Assembly (NCBI RefSeq): GCF_037120705.1
Contig: NZ_JAWLJU010000002.1
Location: forward strand, 558,001 to 622,000
From: Pseudoalteromonas sp. UG3-2
Lineage (GTDB): Bacteria; Pseudomonadota; Gammaproteobacteria; Enterobacterales; Alteromonadaceae
Length of the DNA stretch: 64,000 nt
Direction of reading: 5' to 3'
The position numbers and the translations under genes were made by a program. Below the pieces are notes generated by a model. The model saw only the letters and a list, made by a program, of their open reading frames with translations, did not search any database and was not told the DNA's origin. This document shows, piece after piece, positions 1 to 9,047 of this stretch. Position 1 is the first letter of the stretch, and every line of letters starts with the position of its first letter.

Positions 1-363
1 ACCGAGCTGCAAGCACACCAATGGCAAAGCGTGTTTTACGACAACAGAGCAGCCTGGTTTAGTCGTATTCAGCCTTTTGTATTTGGCCATGCCAATTATG
101 AAATGATGACCAATCCCTTTATCGGTTTAACCGCGAAGTTGGTGTGCATTGTCGTTCCCCCTGAGTTCAACACATTGAGCTTGGCGCAACAGTATCAGTA
201 TTTAGATGAGCAATTGGTGGCGTGGATCAACAATGGTTTGCTGGACGATAACAGTCAATTGTCGCCGCTGCCGCTGCTAGGGATCCCAACTTGGCATGCA
301 GAGGATCAAGACTTAACCTTTTACCAAAATACGGATTATTTTCGTCCTAAAAGAAGGAAGTAG
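1..363 (+). CDS. DUF3025 family protein, C-terminal part (5' end outside window)
   Basis: The reading frame is open from the first base of the window, so the GTG at 31 is an internal valine and the gene is cut by the window edge. The visible 120 residues include a FGHANYE segment and a C-terminal block with PLPLLGIPTWHAED followed by FYQNTDYFRP, which I recognise as typical of DUF3025 proteins of marine gammaproteobacteria. No catalytic function is known to me. The stop at 361-363 lies one base before the start of the downstream ABC transporter ATPase, so the two may be co-transcribed. Confidence 0.7.
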   Translation, partial: TELQAHQWQSVFYDNRAAWFSRIQPFVFGHANYEMMTNPFIGLTAKLVCIVVPPEFNTLSLAQQYQYLDEQLVAWINNGLLDDNSQLSPLPLLGIPTWHAEDQDLTFYQNTDYFRPKRRK

Positions 364-364
364 C

Positions 365-1150
365 ATGATAGCTATATCAGGACTAAAAAAACGCTTTGTG
401 CTGACCAAAGAGCATAAAAAGAACAAAAGCACCACCGACCCCAGAGAGCGCGATGGTTACTTTCATAGCGTGGAAGACGTCAGTTTATTATGTGGCGCAG
501 GGGAAGTATTAGGCCTACTTGGCCCCAATGGCGCAGGCAAAACCACCACGTTACGAATGTTGTCTACAGCGCTTAAACCCGATGCCGGGAGCATTAATAT
601 TGCAGGCAAAGACGTGGTAAAAAAACCAATATTGGCAAGAAAGGCGATTGGTTTTCTTTCGGGCTCAACCGGACTTTATGGCCGCCTTACCGCAAAAGAA
701 AACGTGGAATATTTTGCCCGTTTACATGGTCTGCGGGGAAAGGCATTGAAATTACGCTGTGACGAGCTATTTCAGCGCTTAGAAATGACCTCATTTTTGG
801 ATAAACGGGCCGAGCACTTATCCACGGGGATGAAGCAAAAAACCAATATTGCCCGGGCTGTGGTTCATAATCCTGAGGTAGTAGTACTGGATGAGCCCAC
901 CACGGGGTTGGATATTATGACCACGCAAACCGTGATTGAATTTATACGCGACCTAAAGTCACAAGGCACCCCGGTGATTTTTTCTACCCACCATTTAGAT
1001 GAAATCGCTTTATTGTGTGACCGGGTATCAGTAATCAATGAAGGGGTAACCTGCTTTGATGGCTCACTAGCGCAGTTTAAAGAACAAGGGCAAAGCCAAG
1101 AGCTTAACCAGGCCTTTTTAAACCTATTAACGGGAGGCGCAGATGTTTGA
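365..1150 (+). CDS. natA: ABC transporter ATP-binding protein, NatA-type
   Basis: This is the nucleotide-binding subunit of an ABC-2 exporter and hydrolyses ATP on the cytoplasmic face of the membrane. The 261-residue protein has a Walker A GPNGAGKT at about residues 53-60, a signature LSTGMKQK at about 152-159, a Walker B VVVLDEP at about 172-178 and an H-loop STHH near 210. An insert of charged residues (about 15-32) precedes the first conserved strand block. The ATG at 365 follows AGAAGGAAG closely. The gene overlaps the permease by 8 bp, so the two are translated together. In Bacillus NatAB exports sodium. The substrate here is not shown by the sequence, so the symbol is by similarity only. 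Confidence 0.85.
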   Translation: MIAISGLKKRFVLTKEHKKNKSTTDPRERDGYFHSVEDVSLLCGAGEVLGLLGPNGAGKTTTLRMLSTALKPDAGSINIAGKDVVKKPILARKAIGFLSGSTGLYGRLTAKENVEYFARLHGLRGKALKLRCDELFQRLEMTSFLDKRAEHLSTGMKQKTNIARAVVHNPEVVVLDEPTTGLDIMTTQTVIEFIRDLKSQGTPVIFSTHHLDEIALLCDRVSVINEGVTCFDGSLAQFKEQGQSQELNQAFLNLLTGGADV

Positions 1151-2351
1151 GGTCTTTTTAAAAGAAGTACGCGAACTTTTGCGTGACCGCAAAACCTTGT
1201 TTTTTGTTATCGCCTTACCCATGTTGATCTTTCCGGTGATTATGGCGTTAATGGGCTTTTTGGCTTCTCAGGCCGCACTCGAAGCCAAGCAAGAAGTGCA
1301 TACCTATTATCTGGTGAACTCGGACTATGCTAAGCCTTTTGCTGACAAAGTGTTTTATCATAAAAGTTTTCAATTGTACGAGGGCGATAGGACACTGAAC
1401 ACAGTGGCAGAGCTTCGGCAAGCCGTGAAAGATGGCATTATTGATGTGGGGATTTTTATTCCTTCTGATCCGGTGGCGAGCTTAGATGCGGGGGTCAAAA
1501 GTGAATGGCAAATTGTATTTAATGACGCGCAATCCATTAACTTTATTTTTAATCGCTTGTCTGAACTGGCAAAAGACTTTTCAGATGAGTTGAGAGCGGC
1601 AAAGCTGGATCAACTCGGACTTTCAAAAGCGCTACAACAAGCGATCCTAGAGCCCATCAGCATTACTAAGGTGGATACCGCAGACACCCGTGAAAACTTG
1701 GGGGAGAAGCTCGGCGCTTTTATTCCTTACATGCTAATCCCTCTGGTGTTAATGGGGGCCAGCTATCCGGCCATTGATTTAGGTGCCGGTGAAAAAGAGC
1801 GCGGCACACTTGAAACGCTGCTGTTAACGCCTATTTCTCGAACTGAGCTGGTTTTAGGGAAGTTTTTAACGGTATTAAGCAGCTCGATTTTTTGTGCCAT
1901 GGTGACGGTATCGAGCATGGCATTATGGATAGCAATAGCAAGTCAATTTGTGGCATTAGATATCGTTAAAAGCGCCTTTTCTTCCGTGGCGTTAGTGGAC
2001 TTTTTATTGATCTTTGCGCTGTTACTACCAGTAGCTGTGATGCTTTCGGCGCTGACCTTGGCGATATCCATTTATGCCCGCAGTTTTAAAGAGGCGCAAA
2101 ACTACATGGGGCCGCTGGGAATGGGGATTTTTATTCCCATTGCCGTGTCACTATTGCCTAATATGGAGCTCACCAGTAAAACGGCGCTTATTCCACTGAC
2201 CAACGTGGCGCTAGCGATTAAAGAGATCATTAAAGGCACGGTAAATTATGCTGATGTGGCGATGATTTTTGCTGCCTCAGCGACGCTGGCTGCCGTGTTA
2301 CTGTTCTGTTGTGTTAAATGGTTTAATAAAGAGAGTGTGCTATTTCGATAA
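1143..2351 (+). CDS. natB: ABC-2 type permease, NatB-type
   Basis: This is the membrane subunit paired with the upstream ATPase. The 402 residues show one N-terminal membrane helix (about 18-42), a soluble loop of about 140 residues presumably outside the membrane, and a C-terminal bundle of about five hydrophobic helices. The block GAGEKERGTLETLLLTPISR lies in the conserved ABC-2 region at the first loop of the bundle. Its start codon lies inside the end of the ATPase gene (8 bp overlap). The large exported loop and the KERGT..LLLTP motif fit the NatB/YhaP group. Sodium, drug or other substrates are all possible. Confidence 0.85.
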   Translation: MFEVFLKEVRELLRDRKTLFFVIALPMLIFPVIMALMGFLASQAALEAKQEVHTYYLVNSDYAKPFADKVFYHKSFQLYEGDRTLNTVAELRQAVKDGIIDVGIFIPSDPVASLDAGVKSEWQIVFNDAQSINFIFNRLSELAKDFSDELRAAKLDQLGLSKALQQAILEPISITKVDTADTRENLGEKLGAFIPYMLIPLVLMGASYPAIDLGAGEKERGTLETLLLTPISRTELVLGKFLTVLSSSIFCAMVTVSSMALWIAIASQFVALDIVKSAFSSVALVDFLLIFALLLPVAVMLSALTLAISIYARSFKEAQNYMGPLGMGIFIPIAVSLLPNMELTSKTALIPLTNVALAIKEIIKGTVNYADVAMIFAASATLAAVLLFCCVKWFNKESVLFR

Positions 2352-2358
2352 AGTTTGC

Positions 2359-2384
2359 GGCTCGCAGTCACAAGGACGCGAGCC
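2359..2384. terminator. GC-rich hairpin between convergent natB and LpxH-like genes
   Basis: A perfect 7-bp stem GGCTCGC / GCGAGCC (2359-2365 with 2378-2384) and a 12-base loop sit between two converging genes. There is no clear T-run on either strand, so a role as terminator is inferred mainly from position. Confidence 0.35.
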
Positions 2385-2392
2385 GAGCTCGT

Positions 2393-3187
2393 TTAGGCTG
2401 CTTTTATTTCATTCACTTTATCAATTTCCACAACATTCAACACCGCTTGAACATCAGACCAATGCAATAATTCGATACGGCCTTCGGCGTTTTCTACCAG
2501 GGCCGTGCAGTTCTCTATCCAATCACCATCATTACAGTAAACAATGCCATCAACTACACGGATCTCCGGCTGGTGGATATGACCACAAATGATGCCATCA
2601 ACGCCTTGTTTTTTAGCTTCATGAATGGCGGCATGTTCAAACGCGGCAATGGCGGCTCTGGCTTTATGAACGCGTTGTTTTAACCAAGAAGCCAATGACC
2701 AGTAGTGACCGCCATATAACCTTCTAAAGCGGTTAGTCCAGCGGTTTAAAAACAGTAAGAAGTCATAAGCGGCATCACCAATGATGCTGATCAGTTTGTT
2801 ATAGCGGGTAGCGCTGTCAAAGTCATCACCGTGCAGCAGTAAAAACCGTTTTCCAGCCGATGTGGTATGAATATAAGTATGATGTACTTCGACTTTAAAT
2901 AAATGTTGGCCACAGTAATTGCGAAAGGTTTCGTCATGATTACCGGGAATATAAATCACCCGAGTGCCGTTTGCTGCTTTTTGTTGGATGCACTCTAATA
3001 CTTGATAGTGAGAGGCATGCCAATAAAACTGCCGTTTCATTGACCACAAGTCGATAATGTCGCCCACCAAATAAAGAACATCACAGTCTGTTTTATTCAG
3101 AAAGTCGAGTAAATAGTCGGCTTTGCAATCTTTATAGCCTAAGTGTACGTCAGAGATCCAAATGCTGGGGTAGTAGGTTTTTTTCAT
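2393..3187 (-). CDS. UDP-2,3-diacylglucosamine diphosphatase-like metallophosphoesterase
   Basis: A calcineurin-like phosphoesterase of the LpxH-related group (COG2908 type). The metal-binding motifs are in order: SDVHLG (D13, H15), GDIID (about 42-46), GNHDE (82-86), LLLHGDD (about 116-122) and GHIHQPE near residue 200. LpxH hydrolyses UDP-2,3-diacylglucosamine in lipid A synthesis at the inner membrane. This longer, about 264-residue form is closer to the second LpxH-like branch of gammaproteobacteria, so the substrate is less certain. I chose the ATG at 3187 because AAAGG lies 8 bases upstream. The ATG at 3193 and an upstream extension to 3271 are possible but less well supported. Confidence 0.75.
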   Translation of the reverse strand: MKKTYYPSIWISDVHLGYKDCKADYLLDFLNKTDCDVLYLVGDIIDLWSMKRQFYWHASHYQVLECIQQKAANGTRVIYIPGNHDETFRNYCGQHLFKVEVHHTYIHTTSAGKRFLLLHGDDFDSATRYNKLISIIGDAAYDFLLFLNRWTNRFRRLYGGHYWSLASWLKQRVHKARAAIAAFEHAAIHEAKKQGVDGIICGHIHQPEIRVVDGIVYCNDGDWIENCTALVENAEGRIELLHWSDVQAVLNVVEIDKVNEIKAA

Positions 3188-3267
3188 AGCCATGGCCTTT
3201 AGCGTAATAATGACTATGCTAAAAAGCCTATGTGACAAGGGTGGGGCAGTTGTAAGAAGGTAACATG

Positions 3268-3297
3268 ACAAAGAGCATACCTGAGTATGCTCTTTTC
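3268..3297 (-). terminator. Hairpin terminator downstream of proS
   Basis: An 11-bp perfect stem (3270-3280 with 3285-3295) has a CTGA loop and A/T-rich outer arms, AAAGAGCATAC / GTATGCTCTTT. It lies just past the proS stop and before the LpxH-like gene. It could act on both strands. Confidence 0.6.
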
Positions 3298-3307
3298 AGT
3301 GGTGGTA

Positions 3308-5032
3308 TTAGCCCTTAACTGCTGCTGTGATGGTGGCCACAGCTGTGTCTATGTCGAGCATTTGCTTCTCGCCAGTGTGGCGATTTTTCAATTCCACCTG
3401 ATTGTTATCTAGGTTACGCTCGCCAATTACTAGGGTATAAGGAATACCAACGAGTTCCATGTCGTTAAACATCACACCAGGGCGCTCTTTACGGTCATCA
3501 AATAACACATCGATGCCCGCAGCTTGCAACTGAGCATAAAAGTTTTCCGCGATTTCAGGAATGCGATGTGATTTGTGCATATTCATTGGCACAATCGCAA
3601 CTTCGAATGGCGCTATGGCGAGTGGCCATTTGATCCCATATTTATCGTTATTTTGCTCAATGGCAGCGGCAACAATACGAGAAACACCTATACCATAACA
3701 ACCCATGGTCAGCGTTTGGTTTTTACCGTCTTCTCCTAACACACCGGCTTTCATGGCTTCGGAATATTTGCTACCAAGCTGGAATACGTGGCCTACTTCA
3801 ATGCCGCGCTTAATTTGCACCTTGCCGTTGCCACATGGACTTGGATCGCCTTCCACCACATTGCGAATATCGGCAACGGTGTAGTCAGTAACGTCACGGT
3901 CCCAATTGATGCCGCTGTAGTGTTCACCATCTTTATTGGCACCAGCAACAAAATCAGCCATCACATTTGCGCTACGATCAACGATGATCGGCATAGTAAG
4001 ACCAACAGGGCCTAATGAACCGGGCTTAGCACCAATGGCGTTAACAATGTCTTCTTCACTGGCCATTTCTAAAGGCGCATGAACCAGCTCATGTTTCTCA
4101 GCTTTAAGCTCATTAAGTTCATGATCGCCACGTAAAACCAACGCCACTAAACCTCGTTCACCGTTATCATCTTCGGCACCATAGACTATTAACGTTTTCA
4201 CACCGCGGTGTGGCTTCACGCCGTGTTTTGCTTTTAAGTCAGCAATCGTGAAGGCTTCAGGCGTGGCAAAACGGTTTAGCTCTTTGCTTGGAGCAGGTCT
4301 TGGCTCTGTGGGTGCGAGCGCTTCTGCCTTTTCTATATTGGCGGCATAGTCGCTGCTATCACTAAAGGCGATGGCGTCTTCACCGGATTCAGCCAGAACA
4401 TGGAATTCGTGAGATAAGTTACCACCGATGGAGCCACTGTCTGCAATTACTGGGCGATAATCCACACCAAGACGGTCAAAGATATTACAATAGGCCTTAA
4501 ACATCTTATGGTAGGTATTTTCTAAACACTCATCCGTTAGGTGGAACGAGTAAGCGTCTTTCATGGTGAACTCACGTGAGCGCATCACACCAAAGCGAGG
4601 ACGAACCTCGTCTCTTACCTTGGTACTGACTTGGTACAGTGTTAACGGCAGTTGCTTATAACTATTAATTTCACGACGAACGAGGTCGGTGATGACCTCT
4701 TCGTGTGTTGGACCCAGCGCAAAAGGACGGCCGTGGCGGTCGTTAATACGCATTAGCTCTGGGCCGAATTGCTCCCAGCGGCCAGATTCTTGCCACAGCT
4801 CAGCAGGCTGAATAACCGGCATTGACAGTTCAATGGCGCCGGCTTTGTCCATTTCTTCACGCACGATCCGCTCTACTTTACGAAATACTTTCAGGCCAGA
4901 AGGTAGCCAAGTATAAAGGCCTGAGGCTAATTTACGGATCATGCCAGCTCTAAGCATAAGTTGGTGGCTGACTATTTCAGCGTCTGACGGCGTTTCTTTT
5001 AACGTCGCCAAGATATATTCACTCGTACGCAT
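3308..5032 (-). CDS. proS: Prolyl-tRNA synthetase
   Basis: It charges tRNA-Pro with proline in the cytoplasm. At 574 residues it has the usual length of the bacterial-type enzyme. It has a class II catalytic core with motif 1 around residues 60-80, motif 2 with [17 protein letters not shown] near 140-155 and motif 3 with GCYGIGVSR near 445. A YbaK-like editing domain lies between motifs 2 and 3 (about 230-385) and clears mischarged Ala-tRNA-Pro. The C-terminal anticodon-binding domain begins near 475. The ATG at 5032 begins [13 protein letters not shown], the standard start for this family. trmO lies upstream on the same strand, as in E. coli. Confidence 0.98.
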   Translation of the reverse strand: MRTSEYILATLKETPSDAEIVSHQLMLRAGMIRKLASGLYTWLPSGLKVFRKVERIVREEMDKAGAIELSMPVIQPAELWQESGRWEQFGPELMRINDRHGRPFALGPTHEEVITDLVRREINSYKQLPLTLYQVSTKVRDEVRPRFGVMRSREFTMKDAYSFHLTDECLENTYHKMFKAYCNIFDRLGVDYRPVIADSGSIGGNLSHEFHVLAESGEDAIAFSDSSDYAANIEKAEALAPTEPRPAPSKELNRFATPEAFTIADLKAKHGVKPHRGVKTLIVYGAEDDNGERGLVALVLRGDHELNELKAEKHELVHAPLEMASEEDIVNAIGAKPGSLGPVGLTMPIIVDRSANVMADFVAGANKDGEHYSGINWDRDVTDYTVADIRNVVEGDPSPCGNGKVQIKRGIEVGHVFQLGSKYSEAMKAGVLGEDGKNQTLTMGCYGIGVSRIVAAAIEQNNDKYGIKWPLAIAPFEVAIVPMNMHKSHRIPEIAENFYAQLQAAGIDVLFDDRKERPGVMFNDMELVGIPYTLVIGERNLDNNQVELKNRHTGEKQMLDIDTAVATITAAVKG

Positions 5033-5144
5033 CGTAATTCCAGTATAAGTTACTTATTGTTCTCGTATGGCGCATATTCTAGCAGTGCCAGAGGCGCTTA
5101 CAAAGCTTTAATCCGCCAGTAATGCCCATTTCACTGTGCTATTT

Positions 5145-5864
5145 CTAACTTACGCCTTGCTGTTCTGATGTTATGTCATAAACAAAATTGTGGTCGCCTT
5201 CAACCCGCCAACGAATATTGTAATGGTACAAACTCATACCATACTCTTGTTGTTCGTCACGTTTCTTTTTGTACGCAGGCCTTGGGTCTTGTTTCAGCAC
5301 ATTGGTAATAAACGCTTGCAGCTCGGGGTAGTCAGACTGTTGTTCAATAAACGCTAGTGCTGCATCGCTAAAACTCACCGTCATGGCGGTCTCTGGTCGA
5401 CTATCTGCAAACCCTGCCGTGGCATCTAGCTGGCCATCGGAATAGGGTAAATAGGGTTTGATATCGATGATGGGGGTGCCATCAAGTAAATCGACGCCAG
5501 ACAGCAATAAACTCAACTGCCCTTGATGATATTCAATACCATCCAGCTTTACCGCACTCATGCCAATGCCATTGGGGCGAAAGGTGGCGCGAGTTGCAAA
5601 TACGCCTTTGCGCTCATTACCCCCAAGGCGAGGCGGGCGCACCAGCGCGGAATAGCCTTTTTCAGCGGTTTCATGAAAGCGGAATAACAGCCAAATGTGG
5701 CTAAATGCATCTAAGCCGCGGACAAACTCCTCGCGGTTGAAGTCGGCGCAAAATTCAAGTCGAGCTTTGGCCTCAGGCACGAGCATGGGTTGTCTGGGGA
5801 TAGCAAACTTTTGTTTGTAAGGCGATTTAATATAGCCAACAGGCGTGATGGTAATGGTTTCCAC
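5145..5864 (-). CDS. trmO: tRNA (N6-threonylcarbamoyladenosine(37)-N6)-methyltransferase TrmO
   Basis: TrmO (formerly YaeB/TsaA) uses S-adenosylmethionine to methylate t6A37 of certain tRNAs, mainly tRNA-Thr. The 239-residue protein begins with the family start ITPVGYIKSPYKQKFAIPRQ. It holds VRPPRLGGNERKGVFATR and RPNGIGMSAVKL in the central beta-barrel UPF0066 domain (about 1-150), then a C-terminal domain with DPRPAYKK near 205. The start codon is GTG at 5864 with a weak GAGAT upstream. The proS-trmO neighbourhood is shared with E. coli. Confidence 0.93.
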   Translation of the reverse strand: METITITPVGYIKSPYKQKFAIPRQPMLVPEAKARLEFCADFNREEFVRGLDAFSHIWLLFRFHETAEKGYSALVRPPRLGGNERKGVFATRATFRPNGIGMSAVKLDGIEYHQGQLSLLLSGVDLLDGTPIIDIKPYLPYSDGQLDATAGFADSRPETAMTVSFSDAALAFIEQQSDYPELQAFITNVLKQDPRPAYKKKRDEQQEYGMSLYHYNIRWRVEGDHNFVYDITSEQQGVS

Positions 5865-6014
5865 GGGGATCTCTTGTTAATTGCTTAGCTGGATTTTACT
5901 ACTAAACTGCACTTTAGCCAAAGGCTTAAGACGAAAGTGCTGTAATGAGCTGTAATGTCAATAATGAAGAATATTGCATAGTCTTAGCTTATGTATTTAG
6001 CTAAGGAGTGTATT

Positions 6015-6173
6015 ATGGCACAGGCAGAGCTAACAAAACCGGCGGTAAGAAAACTAAAGCAAGCTACAGAGAAAGATTTTGCCACTCGAGCTCAACAATA
6101 TAAAAATGTGTTAGATGCACTGGTGGTATCTCCCCAGCTTAAAACGCGTTTAAAACAAGTAACCCAGTCGTGA
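6015..6173 (+). CDS. Small hypothetical protein (52 aa)
   Basis: A short, basic, probably helical protein (MAQAELTKPAVRKLKQATEKD...). The start at 6015 is supported by a strong AAGGAG at 6003-6008 with 6-base spacing. A longer frame from 5991 lacks a ribosome-binding site. The gene ends 9 bases before the next small gene, which also has its own GAGG site, so the pair forms an operon. I do not recognise the family. There are no membrane segments and no cysteines. Confidence 0.6.
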   Translation: MAQAELTKPAVRKLKQATEKDFATRAQQYKNVLDALVVSPQLKTRLKQVTQS

Positions 6174-6182
6174 TGAGGAAAA

Positions 6183-6470
6183 ATGGAATTTAAATCTCAA
6201 GTCGAACACTGCTGCCAACAGGTACTCAATGGCGCTTCACCGCTCCGCCCTGTCTTAGTAGCTGCGATTGCCAAACGCAGAGTAAAACTACAAGCCATTA
6301 TCAACGAATTAAATCAAGGCTTAGTGAGCCCCGCTAAAATGGACGCGTTGTTAAGTCAAGAAGTGGATAAAATTGCCAATGTGTTGATAGAAGAAGGTAA
6401 TTTAACTCACCTCGAAGCCAAGCAAAAAACAGAAAAAGCCATCTTCAACTTGGCAAAAAGGTTAATGTAA
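6183..6470 (+). CDS. Hypothetical protein (95 aa)
   Basis: A 95-residue, probably all-helical protein (MEFKSQVEHCCQQVLNG...), with a conspicuous double cysteine near residue 10 and heptad-like hydrophobic spacing through about residues 25-90. GAGG at 6175-6178 precedes its ATG. It follows the 52-residue gene after 9 bases, and its last 9 bases overlap tail-to-tail with the EAL gene on the other strand. I do not recognise a family. Confidence 0.65.
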   Translation: MEFKSQVEHCCQQVLNGASPLRPVLVAAIAKRRVKLQAIINELNQGLVSPAKMDALLSQEVDKIANVLIEEGNLTHLEAKQKTEKAIFNLAKRLM

Positions 6471-7217
6471 ATCCTGTTCGTCGAGTTTATTCCAGTCGAC
6501 GGCAGGCAAGGCTTCTAATGCGGGCTTTGCAAAGTAATATCCTTGAAACAAAGTGATCCCCAAAGATTTCAAATAGCGATATTCTGCTTGCGTTTCGACC
6601 CCTTCAGCCAATAATGAAACACCGAGTTCACCACAGGTAAGCTGCATGCCTTTGACGATAGCTTGTTTGGCGGGATCTGTTTCGATGTCGGTTATTAGTG
6701 ACATATCCAGTTTTAGTAAGTCAGGTTGAAAACCACTGAGCAAGCTAAGCCCGGCATAGCCTTCCCCAAAGTCATCAATGGCGGTTTTGAATCCGTTTGC
6801 GCGATAGGTTTTGAAAATATGGGTCAGGTAGCTGCGGCTAATTACTTGCTCTTGTTCAGTCACCTCAAAGATTATCTGTTTCGTTGGGAAACCACAGCGT
6901 CTAGCGCTTTTAATGGTCGCAGCCAAGCAAGCTAGAGGCTCGTAAATAGCTTGCGGCATAAAGTTGATATTGAGGTTATCCACTTTGCTGAGCTCGGCGA
7001 AGGTTTCAATAGCCGTGATGCGGCAACGCTGATCGAAGCTGTATTGATTGTCCTCGTTAACTTGGCTCAACACTTCAAAGGCGCTTTCGCCATTGGCGCC
7101 TCTTACTAATGCTTCGTAAGAGAAAATACTGCGTTTGGACACATCAACAATAGGTTGGAAAGCCATTTTAATATCAAAGTCTAAGGCTTGCTTACACTTG
7201 CAACTGCTGGCAATCAT
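6462..7217 (-). CDS. EAL-domain c-di-GMP phosphodiesterase
   Basis: A stand-alone EAL domain of 251 residues that should hydrolyse c-di-GMP to pGpG in the cytoplasm. The metal and substrate residues are present in order: EALVRG, the N of NINFMP, FEVTE, AIDDFGEGY, the lysine of LLKLD, AEGVE and the terminal QGYYFAKP. This looks like a competent enzyme. The N-terminus carries two cysteines (CKCKQ) before the domain, a possible redox or metal feature (inference). There is no receiver, PAS or membrane segment. The ATG at 7217 follows AAAGGA. Its 3' end overlaps the converging small gene by 9 bp. Confidence 0.88.
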   Translation of the reverse strand: MIASSCKCKQALDFDIKMAFQPIVDVSKRSIFSYEALVRGANGESAFEVLSQVNEDNQYSFDQRCRITAIETFAELSKVDNLNINFMPQAIYEPLACLAATIKSARRCGFPTKQIIFEVTEQEQVISRSYLTHIFKTYRANGFKTAIDDFGEGYAGLSLLSGFQPDLLKLDMSLITDIETDPAKQAIVKGMQLTCGELGVSLLAEGVETQAEYRYLKSLGITLFQGYYFAKPALEALPAVDWNKLDEQDLH

Positions 7218-7380
7218 ACATTCCTTTATTATTTACGGTAATCAGTATTTTAAAAGTAGCAGCTGGCGCTAAAAGATAAAGTAAAAACAACACTATTTAC
7301 CTGTATCAAAAGAGGTACATTGCATCCATAAATCACTACTGGTAGGATGAGAAAAGTTCTAGAAAGACAAGGAAAATCGT

Positions 7381-8433
7381 TTGAATAACTTATCGCTTTT
7401 ACTGCTTGTGGTCATTTCTGCAGGGATTGCCGTGCCATCAACTTCAGCTGCCAAACAAGAGTTGCACTTAGCGACGGTTACCAAAGCCACACCAGTGGAG
7501 AGAGTCAAACCTCGCTACCCCAAGTCAGCGGCCCTCAGAGGCGGCGAAGGCTGGGTTAAACTAAGCTATATTGTCAATGAAGATGGCTCTGTCAGCTCGC
7601 CCATTGTTGAGGATTCATCAGGTCAGCGGGCATTTGAGCGCCAATCTTTACGGGCAATAAAAAAATGGCGTTACCAACCAGCCAAAAGCAACGGTACTGC
7701 AATTAAACAATGCAAGAATTCGGTGATGATGAGCTTTCGGCTAAGTGAGTCACCTCTAGGCGCATCAAAACGCTTTATTTTTAGTTATCGCGAAGCCTCA
7801 GAGTTATTGGATGAAGGCAACTTGAAAGCGGCCCAGGAAAAAATTGACAAGATACTTGAGCGCGAGCGTTGGAATTTATATGAGGAAACCTTTGTCAACC
7901 TGTTACAGTCTCGTTATTATCAGCTAACGAAGCAGCCTGAGCAACAGCTCCGAGCGCTTAAAGGGATCATCTGGCATGGTAAAAAGGTGGTCGAGGAAGA
8001 GATTTATGCCCAAAGCCTAACCAAGAGCATTTTCCTGCAAGCACAGCTACAACAGTTTAAGGGCGCACTTAACGATTATGACTTGCTTGAACAACTGCCT
8101 GAACAAGAACAGTTTAAAACTGCCGCTGCCCCTGTTGTTGAGAAAATAAAAGCGGTTGTTGCCGATGCTGATAGGTTACTTATTACGGAGGTAAAAGTTA
8201 CTGAACGCGCCAGTTGGACACATCAGCTTATTCGCAATGCCTTTACGCTTTCTGGAATCAACGGGGAACTGCACAACCTTGAGGTGCGCTGTGAAAACAA
8301 ATATTCCAGCTTTACCATTAAAGAGCAAGTGCAGTGGACAATTCCTAAATCCTGGGGCGAGTGCTCAGTGGTGGTGTTTGGTGAGCCGAACAGTCAATTC
8401 CGTTTAGCTGAGGTAAAAGCCGAAGCAAGTTAA
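7381..8433 (+). CDS. Secreted TonB C-terminal-domain protein with helical-repeat tail
   Basis: The 350-residue product begins with a hydrophobic signal-like segment ending near SAAKQ (about residue 25). It then has a TonB C-terminal domain at about 38-120, with VKPRYPKSAALRGGEGWVKL, VNEDGSV and ALRAIKKWRYQPA-like spacing. The remaining 230 residues look like TPR-type helices and a final beta-rich segment. Unlike true TonB there is no proline-rich spacer. It may therefore be periplasmic or lipid-independent rather than a membrane energy transducer (inference). The start is TTG at 7381, supported by AAGGA 7 bases upstream. It converges with a thioesterase gene and overlaps it by 4 bp. Confidence 0.75.
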   Translation: MNNLSLLLLVVISAGIAVPSTSAAKQELHLATVTKATPVERVKPRYPKSAALRGGEGWVKLSYIVNEDGSVSSPIVEDSSGQRAFERQSLRAIKKWRYQPAKSNGTAIKQCKNSVMMSFRLSESPLGASKRFIFSYREASELLDEGNLKAAQEKIDKILERERWNLYEETFVNLLQSRYYQLTKQPEQQLRALKGIIWHGKKVVEEEIYAQSLTKSIFLQAQLQQFKGALNDYDLLEQLPEQEQFKTAAAPVVEKIKAVVADADRLLITEVKVTERASWTHQLIRNAFTLSGINGELHNLEVRCENKYSSFTIKEQVQWTIPKSWGECSVVVFGEPNSQFRLAEVKAEAS

Positions 8434-8906
8434 CTGCCATCCAGTGTTTCTTCTAATAGCGATTCGGTTTGGATCGCTATTTCTTTCATTTTCACCGCAT
8501 ACGCTTCGAGTTTTTTCTCTTCGCTTGTTTTGGCCTTAAACTGCGGGATTTGAATGGGATAACCAGCCTGATCCATCGCAATAAAGCTTATAATGCAATG
8601 ATTGGTCTCCACTAAACGTTGTGTTTTTGGGTCGCCACAACGAACCTGAATAAAGATTTGCATACTGGTGTTACCTGTATGAGCAATGCGAGCAGAGACC
8701 TCAACGATTTGGCCCACTAAAATTGGGCGGTGGAAACGCATGCCCGCCACTGATACGGTAACACAGTAGCTGCCACTCCAGCCTGCGGCACAGGCGTAGC
8801 CGGCTTGATCTATCCATTTCATTACCATGCCGCCATGGACTTTGCCACCAAAGTTGACATCGGTGGGTTCTGCAAGAAATCGAAAAGTAACAGATTGTTG
8901 TGACAT
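8430..8906 (-). CDS. Acyl-CoA thioesterase, hotdog fold
   Basis: A 158-residue hotdog-fold acyl-CoA hydrolase (COG1607, YciA-related) that cleaves acyl-CoA to free acid and CoA. The diagnostic segment VNFGGKVHGGMVMKWIDQAGYACA lies at about residues 17-40. A strand with VSVAGMRFHRPILVGQIVEV follows, then the extended C-terminal helix seen in this group. Substrate chain length cannot be read from sequence. The gene stands alone, converging on the TonB-domain gene with a 4-bp overlap. Confidence 0.88.
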   Translation of the reverse strand: MSQQSVTFRFLAEPTDVNFGGKVHGGMVMKWIDQAGYACAAGWSGSYCVTVSVAGMRFHRPILVGQIVEVSARIAHTGNTSMQIFIQVRCGDPKTQRLVETNHCIISFIAMDQAGYPIQIPQFKAKTSEEKKLEAYAVKMKEIAIQTESLLEETLDGS

Positions 8907-9000
8907 AGTTTTGGTTCCATATACGGGTGTCTTACGCTAACTATAGAAAGGAAAACACCTTTTAGCTAAATTGCGTGACAATCATCAGCAAATTTAATAA

Positions 9001-9021
9001 AAAAGGGGCGCTAAGCCCCTT
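9001..9021 (-). terminator. Rho-independent terminator of the ETF-QO gene
   Basis: The stem AAGGGGC / GCCCCTT (9003-9009 with 9015-9021) has a 5-base loop. On the minus strand it is followed by an unbroken T-run (TTTTTT) and AT-rich sequence, 27 bases past the stop of the ETF-QO gene. Confidence 0.85.
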
Positions 9022-9047
9022 GTGCAATTTAGGATAAAACAACTAGC

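Noticed and set aside
2269..2592. 107-codon frame across the end of natB
   Set aside because: It overlaps natB and the converging phosphoesterase in other frames.
5991..6014. Longer N-terminus for the 52-residue small protein
   Set aside because: A strong AAGGAG at 6003-6008 points to ATG 6015, and the extra residues lie over that site.
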